A stretch of DNA of 64,000 bases, taken from NCBI RefSeq assembly GCF_034702125.1, contig NC_085872.1, positions 34,320,088 to 34,384,087 on the forward strand, given 5' to 3'. The DNA comes from Engraulis encrasicolus. Its lineage: Eukaryota > Chordata > Actinopteri > Clupeiformes > Engraulidae. Made by a program: the position numbers and the translations under genes. The notes beneath the pieces were generated by a model, which had not been told where the DNA came from, searched no databases, and saw only the letters and a program-made list of their open reading frames with translations. This document shows positions 36,727-48,399 of this stretch, piece by piece; within the stretch, counting starts at the first letter, position 1, and each line of letters begins with the position of its first letter.

Positions 36727-36747
36727 AGCAGCAGCAGTAGCAGCAAC
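36684..36747 (+). repeat. (CAG)n trinucleotide repeat with TAG interruptions
   Basis: About 21 units with three TAG interruptions, then a C-run. It reads as CTG on the strand of the GRAMD2-family gene and could be in that gene's 3'UTR; not coding. Confidence 0.95.
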
Positions 36748-37117
36748 ACCCCCCCCCCTCCTCTCCAACAGTGGCTCTGTACAGACATGGAGGCGTAAAG
36801 GAGTGGGATCTTCTCAGCCGACTGACGCCTTGTCAGATGTAGAGTTAGTGGTCCGTGTGGGTAGGCTCCTCCCTCCTGCTTCTGCTTCTTCCCTCTGAGT
36901 GGCTGCGCCTCGCCTTGCCTCGCCTCGCAGTGCTGCCTGCCTGGCTGAGCGAATGTTGGAGGAATGTTGCCCTCCAGTGTTCAAACATGTGACATCTCAC
37001 CTTTTTGTCAGAGTGAAAGGCTATGTTTCCTTGTGCCTACAGAAACAGGAAGGAAATATAACACTGTTTAACATGTACCAATCTTAATACTTGTTACACA
37101 ATAAATATATAGAGAGA

Positions 37118-37297
37118 CAGGGGTCCAAATTAACTTTTTTCACCACCATCCAAAATGGCTGGTAGATGTAGTAAATCTTACTAGCCAAACACACACTCAC
37201 TAATGGGTCAGCGTGGCTAGTACGTTGCTTTTTCTACCAGCCAAACTGAAATTTCACTAGCATTTGGCCGGTTGGATGGTGTTAATTTAGAGCTCTG
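37118..37297. mobile_element. hAT-like MITE, 180 bp, perfect 8-bp target duplication
   Basis: Ends CAGGGGTCCAAATTAAC and GTTAATTTAGAGCTCTG, flanked by TAGAGAGA on both sides. It lies downstream of the GRAMD2-family stop codon. Confidence 0.9.
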
Positions 37298-37776
37298 TAG
37301 AGAGAAATAAAGAATATATAGAACTTGTGTTCCAGATAACATTTTTAAAATTTCGAAGATGATTATGATATCCACTGTGTTGAGGGTGGAGGGTGTGTCT
37401 CGTCGGGCCTGTGTGAACGTGGTAATGGATGGTAGGGCAGGCGGGCGTGGTGTGCAATCAGCGCAGAGGCTCAGCCCATGTGATTTCAGATAATAGCCGC
37501 ACACCGCCCTAGACATCATCCCTCTCAACCAGTTCACCTTTTCAGCAGGACAAACCTGATTCATGACCTGATTAGTGCAGGCCCTCATGAACTGCACTGT
37601 CATACTGTGGTCACTACATGGTTTGTTATCGGCATGAGCCCACATATTGTCTGAGAGGAAAAAATAAACTCCAATTTCTCAAAACATGAATGAATGAGGG
37701 AGAGAGGGTGTGTTTGTTATCAGGGGAAAGGTTGAGCTGAAAATGATTCAGCACGTGTCTGAAGGCTAGACGAGAC

Positions 37777-40700
37777 TTACTGTCCCTGTAAGGAGTGGAG
37801 AGCACTCAGCTGTTCTTCTAGCGCCACGATGCGGAGGCCGATGTATCCAGAGGACAGGAGCAGCAGTGTCAGCCTGAAAACACAAGTGGAAACATAACAC
37901 ATCAACAAATCCCCTTTACTCAGTGAAGGGAGGATACATCACCACACACTGGTCTTCTTTGCTGGTAGTTTGTTTCAATAAATATAATGAACTACCAGCA
38001 AAGAAGACCAGTGTGCAGTGATTTATCCTCCTTTTACTTGGATTACTTTTACTGCACATCACCAGCACCTGGACAGTGGTTGTGCACTGGCACTATAGTA
38101 CTTTGAGTACCCCTTTTCTCAGTGCTTTGCGACATTATTATTTGCTGAATGCTTATTTTGTCATAGGGCCTTATAACAAATATCTGATTGTAATACCATT
38201 ACTACCTACATATTATACAGTTGGCCTGTATGTATCTGGATGAAACAAGGTTCTCAGCATGTAAGATCCACATATTAAATTATGAGGCTAACATCTCCTA
38301 CATTAAATATTAACATACCTAGTCAGCATACGTGGTGAAAAAATCTTTTGTATTTTGAAGACGTGTATGTGTATCTGTTAACAATTGTAATAGTTCACAT
38401 GTTCCCGTATAAGCACTATGTTCATGTTTTCTTAAGTACACAATGTGTTCCCATATAGAGAATGACCTGTTCACCACGTGAGAATTGCTCTCTTGGTACA
38501 GTGATATCAGAAGTAACATCTACGCTCAACCAACCATAGAGGATTGTCTTGAAGAGCAATTCAGGGACAGAGACACCACATGCCTAGAATTCCCTCAGAC
38601 TTTCTCAGGCACTTCCTGGAGTCTGATCACAAACGTCTGTTACAACACATGATTTCCCTTTCCCTTTCGGAACACGTGATCTAACCGTACAATAGAAAAT
38701 GCTACTGATCTGAAAATGCTGATTTCATGACGTTTATGATAGACATGTAAATGCTATTATTTTTTTATTTTACCTACTATTCATACTTAGTTTTACAACC
38801 TTTGGAACCCTGAATATGTCCTAAGGGAGTTTTTTTCACAACACCAAATATTTTACTTATAAATGATTGTATATTCATCTGTTTGCAGTTTAGTAGTCAG
38901 TACTCACAGTATCACATAGATGAGAATGAGTGGTCCTATATTCTCAGGTTCTCTCACAAATAGTAATGACTTGACTTTCTCCCACACAGCAGGTATTCTT
39001 GATCCACCTACAGAAAAAAGGCATATATTTAGTGTTTAGTATATATTTAGCCTTTCAATTTAATTAGAAATTCAACATTGTTTCAGTGATCAGCAAAATA
39101 CTGTTAACCTGTGCTTTATGACCATAGAAGCTATGCAAACATTTTTTTTTTTAATTCTGGCCTTTATTTTTTGACAGGACAGTTGTGAAGAGACAGGAAA
39201 TGAGTGCAGAGAGAGAGATGGGAAAGGATCGGCAAATGACCCAAGCCGGCATCAAACCGGGGTCGCCGGCGTAGTAACCCAGTGCCCTACCTTTAGGCCA
39301 CAGCAGGGCCTATGCAGACAGTTAATAGCTGCTTTTACTAGTTAGTTAGTTAGAAACTTTATTATCCCCAATGGGGGATTTTTTTGTCAGCAGGTAAGGT
39401 ACACATCAGACACATCAGCTGTATTGCCTATGACATGATAAAAACAAAGATTTAACACGTACAATACACACCTCGATATAACAACAGACATGACATGACA
39501 ATAGGCAGGACAGGACAGGACAAACTATTCAACAGTTCCGCTCAACTTTCGACTTCACTGGTGTCACACAATGACCAAATGCAATGGTGTGCAAAAAAAC
39601 GCTGGCTGTGCAAGTACATTATAGCATAGCCTAATAGTGTCCATAGTAAAACTAGTGGTGAGTACCTGAGTCCTCCTCCTCTGTGGTACGGCCATCCTTG
39701 CTGATGCTGCTCCTTGGACTTGGGCTGGACCTTGGGGTCTCTAATGAAGCTATGGATGACATGTATTCAAACATTCAAGAAGGCCGGGTATTGGCCCGCA
39801 CATCCAAGATGCAGGTGCAGAACAAAAGGTGTGACACTATGAAAATAAAGCTGGAATGTCCGCACACTTGCTCCCGTTTTCCTTTTTGTTATATTTTACC
39901 AAGTGAACGTTTTTGAGCTGTTTGCTCTTCATCGGACTCTGGAGCAAACAGCTCAAAATCGTTTAGCAAGTGTGCAGACATTCCACCTTTGTATGCATTC
40001 AACCATTTTAATAAACTAAATTAAAATAAATTGACCACACGTGACTCATCATGTCATGCATCTGGCATACCCCCTAACATTTTTCTTACTCTGGACTTTT
40101 CTGTCTTTCTTAAAAACTGAATAACTGCACTTTATCACTGTATTCTATTTAAGGGTTTTGTTGGGTTTTGTCATCTTGTCTTTGGTCATAGAGGTGGATG
40201 GGGTTACTGAGTTTTTCCTCTTGTGTCACTTTTTTGTAACTGTATCAGACATAAATGACATAAAATAATTCTGCAAAGAAAATAACTAATCTAATCTATC
40301 TTTTTTATGGACATGCCAATGATGCCTTCTACAGTACACAATAATGGGACTATTCTGAGAGTCAACGCCAGTGTGCCCATCCTCTGTACAGCCGGTGCTC
40401 ACATTTGCCCAGGTGTGCATAGGTAGAGTCCAGAGGAAGAGGATCGTCAACACTGGTCCGTCGACTCAGGCTCTCGTCCTGACTGGAGTGACTGGATATC
40501 TGTGGGCAGATGTGTAATTGCAGATGTCATCGCAGGTCCAGGACTAGTGAGCTGTGAAATGACCACGGTCCTTGCTGAGACCTGAAAGCCACATTGATAT
40601 GAAGTGGTCTTACTTACAGTGTCCAGTTCTTGGTCAAGGGTAGCCTGGGGTGTTTGGGGACTGGTTTGTTCATCGGAGGTCTGAGTAAACAATATAAGAA

Positions 40701-43700
40701 AACATCTCAGTTAATTCACTGAGATTTGCCACATTTTTCCCATAGATACAGTGCTGGTAGTTGTTAAGGTTAACAAAGTACAATCACAAACCTGAACATG
40801 AGGACATACTGAAGAAAGAAGCCTGAAACATCCATCTCGATTCCTGAAGGACACAAACATGTACTGGACAGAAGAGAAACGCAGCAGAAAGTCAAAGTGG
40901 AAATGGGACTGAATGAATGCAGGGCAACCAAGCATGTATCAGCTAAACAAAATAATCCTCAGTAGCACTCTGTGCCAACAAGATGTAATCGCACACTTGT
41001 GACCTATGTCATTGTATAATGGTTTAATAGCCATTAACTCCGCTGGCTAGGCCTATACTCTGCATTTAATGCGGCCCTTTATTTCTTCACTCAGCACTTA
41101 ATGTGGGCAGCACTCAAACATTCCCCGCTGAGATGATGTGTACCTTCTCTCCATTGTTGGTGGTTATCGACAGTGCGTTGGGCAGCAATTTCGCCGTGTT
41201 CTTCTTCCGCACAGCGTGAACGCTCGCCACCTCAATTATCACCTGGGGACATAGACAGCTCAGTCACTCCACACACTATGCTCTCTCCACTTAGGACTGG
41301 ATAACAACGTGACTACATATTTGCCTGATAGTCTCTACAACCTCTACAGCTATTTTAACGCTAATGCAAGACAAGAGACTTTTTTCTTTGGATTTCTTAC
41401 AAGAACAAGAGCTCTAAATGAAAGTTACTTCAGTTGTCCCTATTTAAAGTCATTAGCCTTATTCTTTAATATATCATTACTCTGTAGCCCCTTAATGCAC
41501 GCCGTACCTCCTGAGGCACGCTGTAATAGACATTGAAAGTTAACTACTATAGTACTACACTACTGTGACAGTGCACAGGGCCTTTAGTAATACAGTATGA
41601 CTTGGTCATTGCCATTCTGGTAACAGCTAATTTATAATGCCGTGTCTTAAGGGGTTAAAATGCAATCTACAGCCAACTTTTATTTAGATTGCAATCACCT
41701 TCCTTAGGGGTGCCGGTGCATACTATCTAACTGTACAGCATTTGGAAGGTATGACTCAAGCTGTCTTGGTTCAGCAATGTGTCTTTTTCAATGCCAGTGC
41801 ACAGGAAGTAGTGGGCGAGTGATCTCCTACCTTAGTGGCTCTGAGTAGAACTGACGAATAGAAACAGATATGTTCACTGGAGACGTACATCTTGCCATGA
41901 TAGAGCACTTCCTTCTGCAGGGCACAGGTGAAAGCTGGAACAGACAGGTCAATGATTCAGCCAAAGCCACAGCACATTAAGCTGATGGATAACTTGGGCC
42001 CGGGCAGCCTTTTACAGTAGACCTGTACTCGCATACTCACCATGAGTCAAATCTTCTTCTTCTGGAATATCAGGAAATGTTTTATGGAATGTTTTGTTGT
42101 CATTCCTAAAGCCCTGTGAATTGAAAAGGTGTAGCAATCGATCACAATCATTGCACATAGTCTATTTTGACTCTTTAGGTGCTTTGTTTTTCTTCCATGC
42201 ATCACAATAACAAATAGAAACCTCCCCAACAGCCTTGAAAAGCACACAAAAGGTCTATCAGGGTGCACACACCCCCTGGTCTGCGTCATCGTTATCTTTA
42301 CTATACATGTCAGAGTCAGAGACTTGGGGCTGAACGTTTTCTGACTCAACTCCAAATGTAAACTTACATGAGTGATGCTTCCATCTAGTGGTATTAAATT
42401 GTCATCTTCTGAGGCCCCCTGCTCCCTGGAAATGCAATAATGGCAAATGTTTGCAGTCTGTGTTTTGAATGAGCACAGATATGATTATCAAAAAGGTATG
42501 ATTATCAAAAGATGTCATGCATCTGATTGCACAAAGTGATGCATTTTTCTGACAGTAGTTAGTTACCACTGGCATCTCCTTAATAAAGTGGTAGGTCAGT
42601 TGACTGACCTGGCCAAAGTCCGCTGGTTGAACTCGAGGATTTGCAGCTGGGCCTCCTCTAGACTTGGTCTGGCATTTGTGAACTCGGAGGATCGCCTGTA
42701 CCGGTTTGTTTTGGTCTTCCCCAGTAGACCCCCATTCTCCAACAAACCACTGAGTGGATTATACATGAGATATGGTTAATATATATGCCATTAACCAGTA
42801 GAAAAAACTCAGATTAGCTGTATGTCATCTTAGGTGTTATGTCAGCCCAATCAACCACAGCCATCTGCTTATGAATGGTGCTTATTTGTGGTATGTACGT
42901 ACATGTGTACAATCTCTTGCCTTGGAAAAGGTTATTTGCATGCCAGAAGTGTATGTGTGTGTCTATTCCTGTTCAGCATTCAGTTCAGGCTTTGTTAGTG
43001 CAGGCTCCTAACTGATTGCACATTCTACGCAGGCCTCGCTTTAAGCTCAGCATCTGGTCAAATACAAATAAGTTCTTTGAGGCAAACCAGAGAATCAACA
43101 AGCACTGCTCAGTCAGTAGCCACAAGTGCTGAGATGTTTACACCAACATTTGGTCGATGCAACGTCAAGGCTGCTGTGACGGAGGACTGAGAGAGGATTT
43201 AGAGTTTGCGTGAATAAACTAGTGAATGAATGAATGAATAAAACTGGCAGTGTATTCATTATAATGAACTTTGCTGTGCATTGATGAAGAACACCATGCC
43301 CTCATTGGTGCAGTCACCGCAGCCTGAAATGGATCTACGCATAGCAAACGCTATCTCTGGGCAGCCTGAGAGGTGGTTACAATCCTGTGATGCAATTATG
43401 TCACACATGTCACACAACACAATATCACATGACATTACTGACATTAGTGCTTTGTTTTGTCATCATGTTTCAAAATGATGAACCGCACGTTTTCCTCATA
43501 CTAAGTAGCTATTAAGAGCACGAGTCATTTTAGTTGTGTCTGTTTAATACCAATCGTTTCCCCCATGCACTTCCTATTGACATTTCCATTTTACGTTTGT
43601 ACACCGTTTGATTCTGGTTTGACTGTTTCTCTGAGAAAGAATGTGGATGACAGAATGGCAGAGGATCACAAATAATTAGGAAATGGTCTTGTAGTTACTC

Positions 43701-44195
43701 ACACCCTTTTATCCCCACCAGTAGGCCTATGTTTAGGCAGGGGAACCAGTTTTCCCAATTCTCAAGCACATGAGTGACCTGATACCATCTAACTGGTGGC
43801 AAAGTGCATTTAGAATAGAGTCATGCAGGAAACTGTCAGAGGAAATGGATTCATTGTTCAGGATTTAAATAGTATTGGAGTTTTTAAAAAATAAATCTAT
43901 TTTCAAATCCTGCTCACAGACGACAACTCTTTCAATGAAATGAAATGTTCATGTTAATGACTTTTTTCTCTCTCTATTATGTATTTGTATCTCAACAATT
44001 GTCATTTCCATTTATATTGCCACTACAGTTTGAACGGTGTAATAGTATTTCCTTCATGCAATCTAGGAAATGAGTAATCTCACTTTCACTCAAGCATGAC
44101 TGAATGAGTTCAGAGTAAACTACCAAATATACTCACAGAGAGGGTTCAAAACTGTCCAGAGAGAATCTCCTGTTCATGATCTTCTGTCTCCTCAT
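37777..44195 (-). CDS. GRAM domain-containing membrane protein, GRAMD2 family (12 exons)
   Basis: Exons in transcript order: 44137-44195, 42609-42749, 42368-42425, 42041-42113, 41831-41934, 41144-41242, 40792-40863, 40618-40680, 40403-40499, 39666-39749, 38908-39007, 37777-37873. All joins are GT-AG and phase-consistent, giving 348 aa (human GRAMD2A is about 354). A basic, Ser-containing N-terminus leads to a GRAM domain at about residues 95-202, with the signatures FTCALQKEVLYHGKMYVS, LLPNALSITT and YMFVSFRNRDG. A Ser/Pro-rich linker follows, then one hydrophobic helix near the C-terminus (PLILIYVILLLTLLLL) and a short tail LRIVALEEQLSAL. The family is tail-anchored in the ER and binds PI(4,5)P2 at ER-plasma membrane contacts through the GRAM domain. 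GRAMD2A versus GRAMD2B cannot be settled by eye. The start is the first ATG in the first recognisable exon; an upstream start is possible. The gene is tail to tail with abhd17a. Confidence 0.87.
37929..38031. repeat. Near-perfect hairpin in a GRAMD2-family intron
   Basis: Arms contain a perfect 25-bp stem (ACACTGGTCTTCTTTGCTGG and five more bases) around a loop of about 20 nt, extended by GGAGGATA/TATCCTCC. It lies 55 nt upstream of the last exon's acceptor. A foldback MITE or a small-RNA hairpin are the options. Confidence 0.8.
39145..39310 (-). mobile_element. tRNA-derived SINE, family 2
   Basis: Reverse complement of the 945-1114 element: tail, GA-rich body and head CTGTGGCCTAAAGGTAGG. 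Located in the intron between the two GRAMD2-family exons at 39007 and 39666. Confidence 0.8.
39851..39986. repeat. Nested inverted repeat
   Basis: Outer GGAATGTCCGCACACTTGCT against AGCAAGTGTGCAGACATTCC, inner GAGCTGTTTGCTC against GAGCAAACAGCTC. Noncoding, in a GRAMD2-family intron. Confidence 0.7.
41494..41659 (+). repeat. Recurrent about 130-bp repeat, copy 2
   Basis: Best-preserved copy: ends CCCCTTAATGCACG and CCGTGTCTTAAGGGG are imperfectly inverted. It lies in a GRAMD2-family intron. Confidence 0.75.
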
Positions 44196-44763
44196 TTCTG
44201 ATGGTTGCTATGTCAACTGTAACACTTTCTTTCTGTCCTTGTCTGTCTTTCTGTCACTGCTTTTGTTTCTTAAACCGTCACCGACTCTTTCAAAACTTCA
44301 CTTTCATTTACACACACTTGCCTGAGGTGCTGACTTAACTGCACAAAACCCCTCCCTCCGCCCCACAGACAGATGAGTAGCCTGCAGGTAACCCCACCCC
44401 CCTGTTCTTCATAGTCCCTCCTACTGGGTGCAGGTGTACTGGCAGCACACTCTCACCTGTTATTATTACAACACGCCCAGGTGAACTATGAGAGATGCTC
44501 CCCCACCCCCCCACCCCCATTACAGTTATTGTTGTCATGCACCACAACATTTTAGACCACCAATATAGATGTGAAAAGACACCAGTTTGACCATCATCAT
44601 GCCGAAAATGTAAAACATAGTGCTGTGTCTTCTCTGCTCAAGCCAAGTGGATTTTGTGAAGAGCCTTGATTGTTCAAATGGATCAGCCATGTAGGCTAAT
44701 GTTTGGATAACATGTACTATAACTGCTTTAATCATGCACAATTACTACAGTTATGAAAATGAA

Positions 44764-45084
44764 GGGCAGTCATGGGTGAGCGGTTAGGGCGTCAGACTTG
44801 CATCCCAGAGGTTGCCGGTTCGACTCCCGACCCGCCAGGTTGGTGGGGGGAGTAATCAACCAGTGCTCTCCCCCATCCTCCTCCATGACTGAGGTACCCT
44901 GAGCATGGTACCGTCCCACTGCACTGCTCCCCATGGGGCGCCACTGAGGGCTGCCCCCTTGCACGGGTGAGGCATAAATGCAATTTTGTTGTGTGCAGTG
45001 TTCACTTGTGTGCTGTGGAGTGCTGTGTCACAATGACAATGGGAGTTGGAGTTTCCCAATGGGCTTTCACTTTTTCGCTTTCAC
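44764..45084 (+). mobile_element. tRNA-derived SINE, family 1, full length
   Basis: Box A region GGTGAGCGGTTAGGGCG and box B GGTTCGACTCC, GC-rich body, tail CACTTTTTCGCTTTCAC. A good reference copy for this family. Confidence 0.92.
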
Positions 45085-45089
45085 ATCAA

Positions 45090-45242
45090 TGCCCATCTGT
45101 GTAATGAAAAGGTCACTCTCCAACACTCATCCATGTCAAAGGTGCCCTTGAACAAGGCATCTAACGCCAGGGGCACTGTCCCTGTACTGAATTCACTGTA
45201 AGTCACTTTGGATTAGAGTGTCAGCTAAATGTATTGTATTGT
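45090..45242 (+). mobile_element. SINE/LINE 3'-tail fragment
   Basis: GTGCCCTTGAACAAGGCA and TGTAAGTCACTTTGGATTA with GTGTCAGCTAAATG match the 3' tail shared by many fish SINEs and L2 elements. It follows directly on a family-1 SINE. Confidence 0.75.
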
Positions 45243-46086
45243 TAAGGTAGGTGAACCATGAGGAAATGGATGATGACACTCAGTTGCTCTGTAGATTTTT
45301 GCCCAAACGTCCAGTGGACAACAACACAACAAATGATATGGCCTTCAATTGCCAGACCTCTCTCATGCAAACCTACACATGAACTACAATTGGGCGTAAT
45401 GGGATGTAGTATTCCTCCGATACCCCACCAATTAGTTACAAATATATCAGGGCTTTTCAGAAGCAACAGATGGGGCAGAATCCCTATGGTAACTTGAACA
45501 ATTTTCTTAAACTATTAATGTATACACGTACAGTATATACTGTAGCACATACTTCTGTGCCAAATCATTACTGGATTATTGTGTCAGAGGTCTTGTTGGG
45601 CTTCACCTGCCTGTAGTCAGGGTCATCTTGTGTGGTAAAGTTCCAACAAATCTAAATCACTTACCTCTGACCACATGATTCTATTTCTTAAAGCAGTCAT
45701 ACCTGAAAATCACATGATGTGTAGTCTTTGAGGAATGTTCTTCAACATTATGAAACTTGAAGTCATAACTATACTCGGATAACACGCTTTTGATCATGTG
45801 CATAGCACATGGGCCGTTTCCAGGAATGGAGAATATTCACTGTGAGGCACACACCTGCAGGGAGCTGTTTATCAGCCGCTGGCATCACAACACAGCAGGT
45901 GAAAGAGCAACGGCATGCAGATCCAGACACAAAACATTCAGATATGGATCTGCTTGCATCTAAACGGAATCTTCCAGAATCTTCTCTTGGGTGAAGGGAG
46001 TTCATCAACAACTACCTACAGTTACAATTTCATGTTTTCAAACAAAGATGAGGCTTGCATGACATTCCACTGGGGGACCACTCACC

Positions 46087-46577
46087 AAAATGAACTAAGG
46101 CCATAGAGGTAGAACATAAGACTAGAGGTTACCCCGCCCCCCTTTTCACGGCAATCCGTGGCAGCCATTTTTTGGAGGTAGACCTGAGAAATGGAAATGA
46201 ATGGAGAATTAGGCTCACCTCTGTCAAAAAATGGCTTAATAATGTGGAAATGTCCATCAGCACACTATACAAGGCCGATAGTATAGTGTGTCGCTAAATA
46301 ACTAGGCCTACATAATTAATATAATTAGATTTTTAAATGTATTTTATCGACTCAAGTGCATTTCAAATCTGACATTTCAAATCTGATCTTTGATTAATGT
46401 GTTACTTCATTTTCACACAGTTTTAGACTTTTTTTGACAGAGGTGGGTGTGTTCTCCATTAATCTACATTGACTGAAGGTGCCTACACTGCCTACACAAG
46501 ATGGGAGGGTGCATGTGCCATTTCCCAGTGCTGTGGCTATTTGCCGTGTCACCTCCAGTCTTATGGTTTACCTCTAT
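46087..46577. mobile_element. Inverted-repeat element, about 490 bp
   Basis: Ends CATAGAGGTAGAACATAAGACT and its inverted partner AGTCTTATGGTTTACCTCTATG; the interior has Tc1-like purine-rich stretches but no frame. Confidence 0.6.
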
Positions 46578-46727
46578 GACAAAGCCATTCGTAAAACTAT
46601 TTTCCTTTAATTGCATAGGGTAACCAACTCTGTGTATTGTCTTTGAACATTTACAAATCTAATAATTGTTTCATAAACTATTGTATGTCTTCATAATCCC
46701 ATTCTATGTCTAACAGTAAATGCACTT

Positions 46728-46822
46728 TTTTTGGAGAGTAGACAGGAAACGATTGGGTGAGAGAGATGGGGCAGAGCCGGGAAATTACCCCGGCCAGACT
46801 CGAACCAGGGTCCCCTTTGTCA
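46728..46822 (-). mobile_element. tRNA-derived SINE, family 2, fragment
   Basis: Shares the GA-rich body and the box B region (CTCGAACCAGGGT on plus) with the other family-2 copies; the head is lost. Confidence 0.6.
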
Positions 46823-47366
46823 TGCAACCCCAAATGTGTTGGGGACGTAACACTTTCCTGTACAAATTCTGTAACTGATTCAGAGATGTTTGCTTTATAC
46901 TTTATTTGTTCACTAAGAAAATCTTAATAAATAAAGTTTAAAAACATAAAATCTTTGCCTCATGATTTGCACTGTTGCACCAATGGGACGCCTTGCTATT
47001 CATTGGAAAAATGTTTAGTCTTACATTATGACTTGGTCATTACCATTCGCTTAACAACACACAACAGCGGCCTTGTCTTAACACATTCACGGTCCGGTGT
47101 GTTATTGTTAATTTCCAATATTTATGTTTTGCTTATAAATATTTTCTCAGTAAGTATTGATTGGTCTGTCCAGTAGGTTGTGCAGCCAACGGTGAAACGG
47201 TGAATAATGATGAGTGTTGGATTCGCATGAAGATCCACCGTTTCATGAAAAGTTTAAATTCCCCAACCCATAATGGATATTAAACAATTTAACAGAAATG
47301 GTGGTAGTAAATGTTCATGATGACAATAGTGTTTTGTTTTGCTACTACTACAATTTGGTGTTAAAA

Positions 47367-47370
<4 letters not shown>

Positions 47371-47438
<68 letters not shown>
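47371..47438 (+). repeat. (CT)n microsatellite
   Basis: About 34 pure units. Confidence 0.98.
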
Positions 47439-47439
<1 letters not shown>

Positions 47440-48399
47440 GTTGTACATTCTTGTTATATTTTTAAGTGGAGTCCCACATCACCTATTGAACTTGCTGAGA
47501 CACTTCCATGAGGGTTACAGTAAAGCTATTCGGCTATTTGTCTGCTTGAAATATTACAAATCAATGAGATGATGGATAGTGACCACTGTCTAAATAAAAT
47601 ACAATGCAGCAATGTACGTTTTGGGGCAATATAAAGTCTTTATGAGCTCAGAGTACCTGTACGTGCATTCCAGTCATTCATGTAGGCCTATATAATCCTT
47701 ATCAATGAATGCAAAGATCAGCACTAACTGGTTTTCTTACTGGTTATGGTGGACTACATAAGAAGAAAAAAATCGAATATATAACTCATTGTGTTTTCCA
47801 AGCTGTGTGTCGCATCGCATTTTAGGTCTAGTGGATAAAGACCACTGAGAACAGGCCTAATCATGTGAAGAATACCTGTATTGTCAACATTGTTTTGAAA
47901 ATAGATCTACAGTACCTCACACATCCATCTGTGGTGGTGCTGTCCTCACTCTCCATGGAAGACTGACATTTGCTTTTCCAACGCTGTCTTCTCATTTTTT
48001 ATTTAGGCCTTTAAAAAAAAGGAGAAAAAAAGAAGAGAAACAAAATCAGTAAACACAGAGCAGTTATGGATTGCTGCTATGTTGGTGAGAGTCCTGGTGA
48101 TATTTGTATGGAAAGGGTTCTTGTTGTGAGAACATGTCCATAGAGATAGCACATAGAAAAGACCCATAATGGTAACAAGACCCACTATTCTCCAAGTAAA
48201 CAATAGAAGTTCACCTTGAGCGTAGTTAGGTTACAGCATGGGTTGGTGGGTTGAAATCTGAAACTGAGGAGTTGTATTCACGGGTTGGTTCTTCACAGAG
48301 GCATTTGAATTCAATTTCAAATGAAAATGAGCAAACTATTCAAGTAGCATGCATGTTGCTATATAAATTGTGAGAAAATAGTGATGTTTGATCTCTAGA

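Noticed and set aside
36684..36747. Polyglutamine-coding exon
   Set aside because: TAG interruptions break the frame on plus and no splice context exists.
40447..40617. Read-through extension of the GRAMD2-family exon 40618-40680
   Set aside because: It hits a stop, whereas a donor at 40618 and an acceptor at 40500 give an in-frame exon 40403-40499 with a 118-nt intron.
44764..44840. A functional tRNA gene
   Set aside because: Boxes A and B are present but no acceptor stem closes and the sequence continues into the shared SINE body.
44764..45059. SINE-derived open frames as small genes
   Set aside because: The same peptides recur at each SINE copy in either orientation; they are translations of the repeat.
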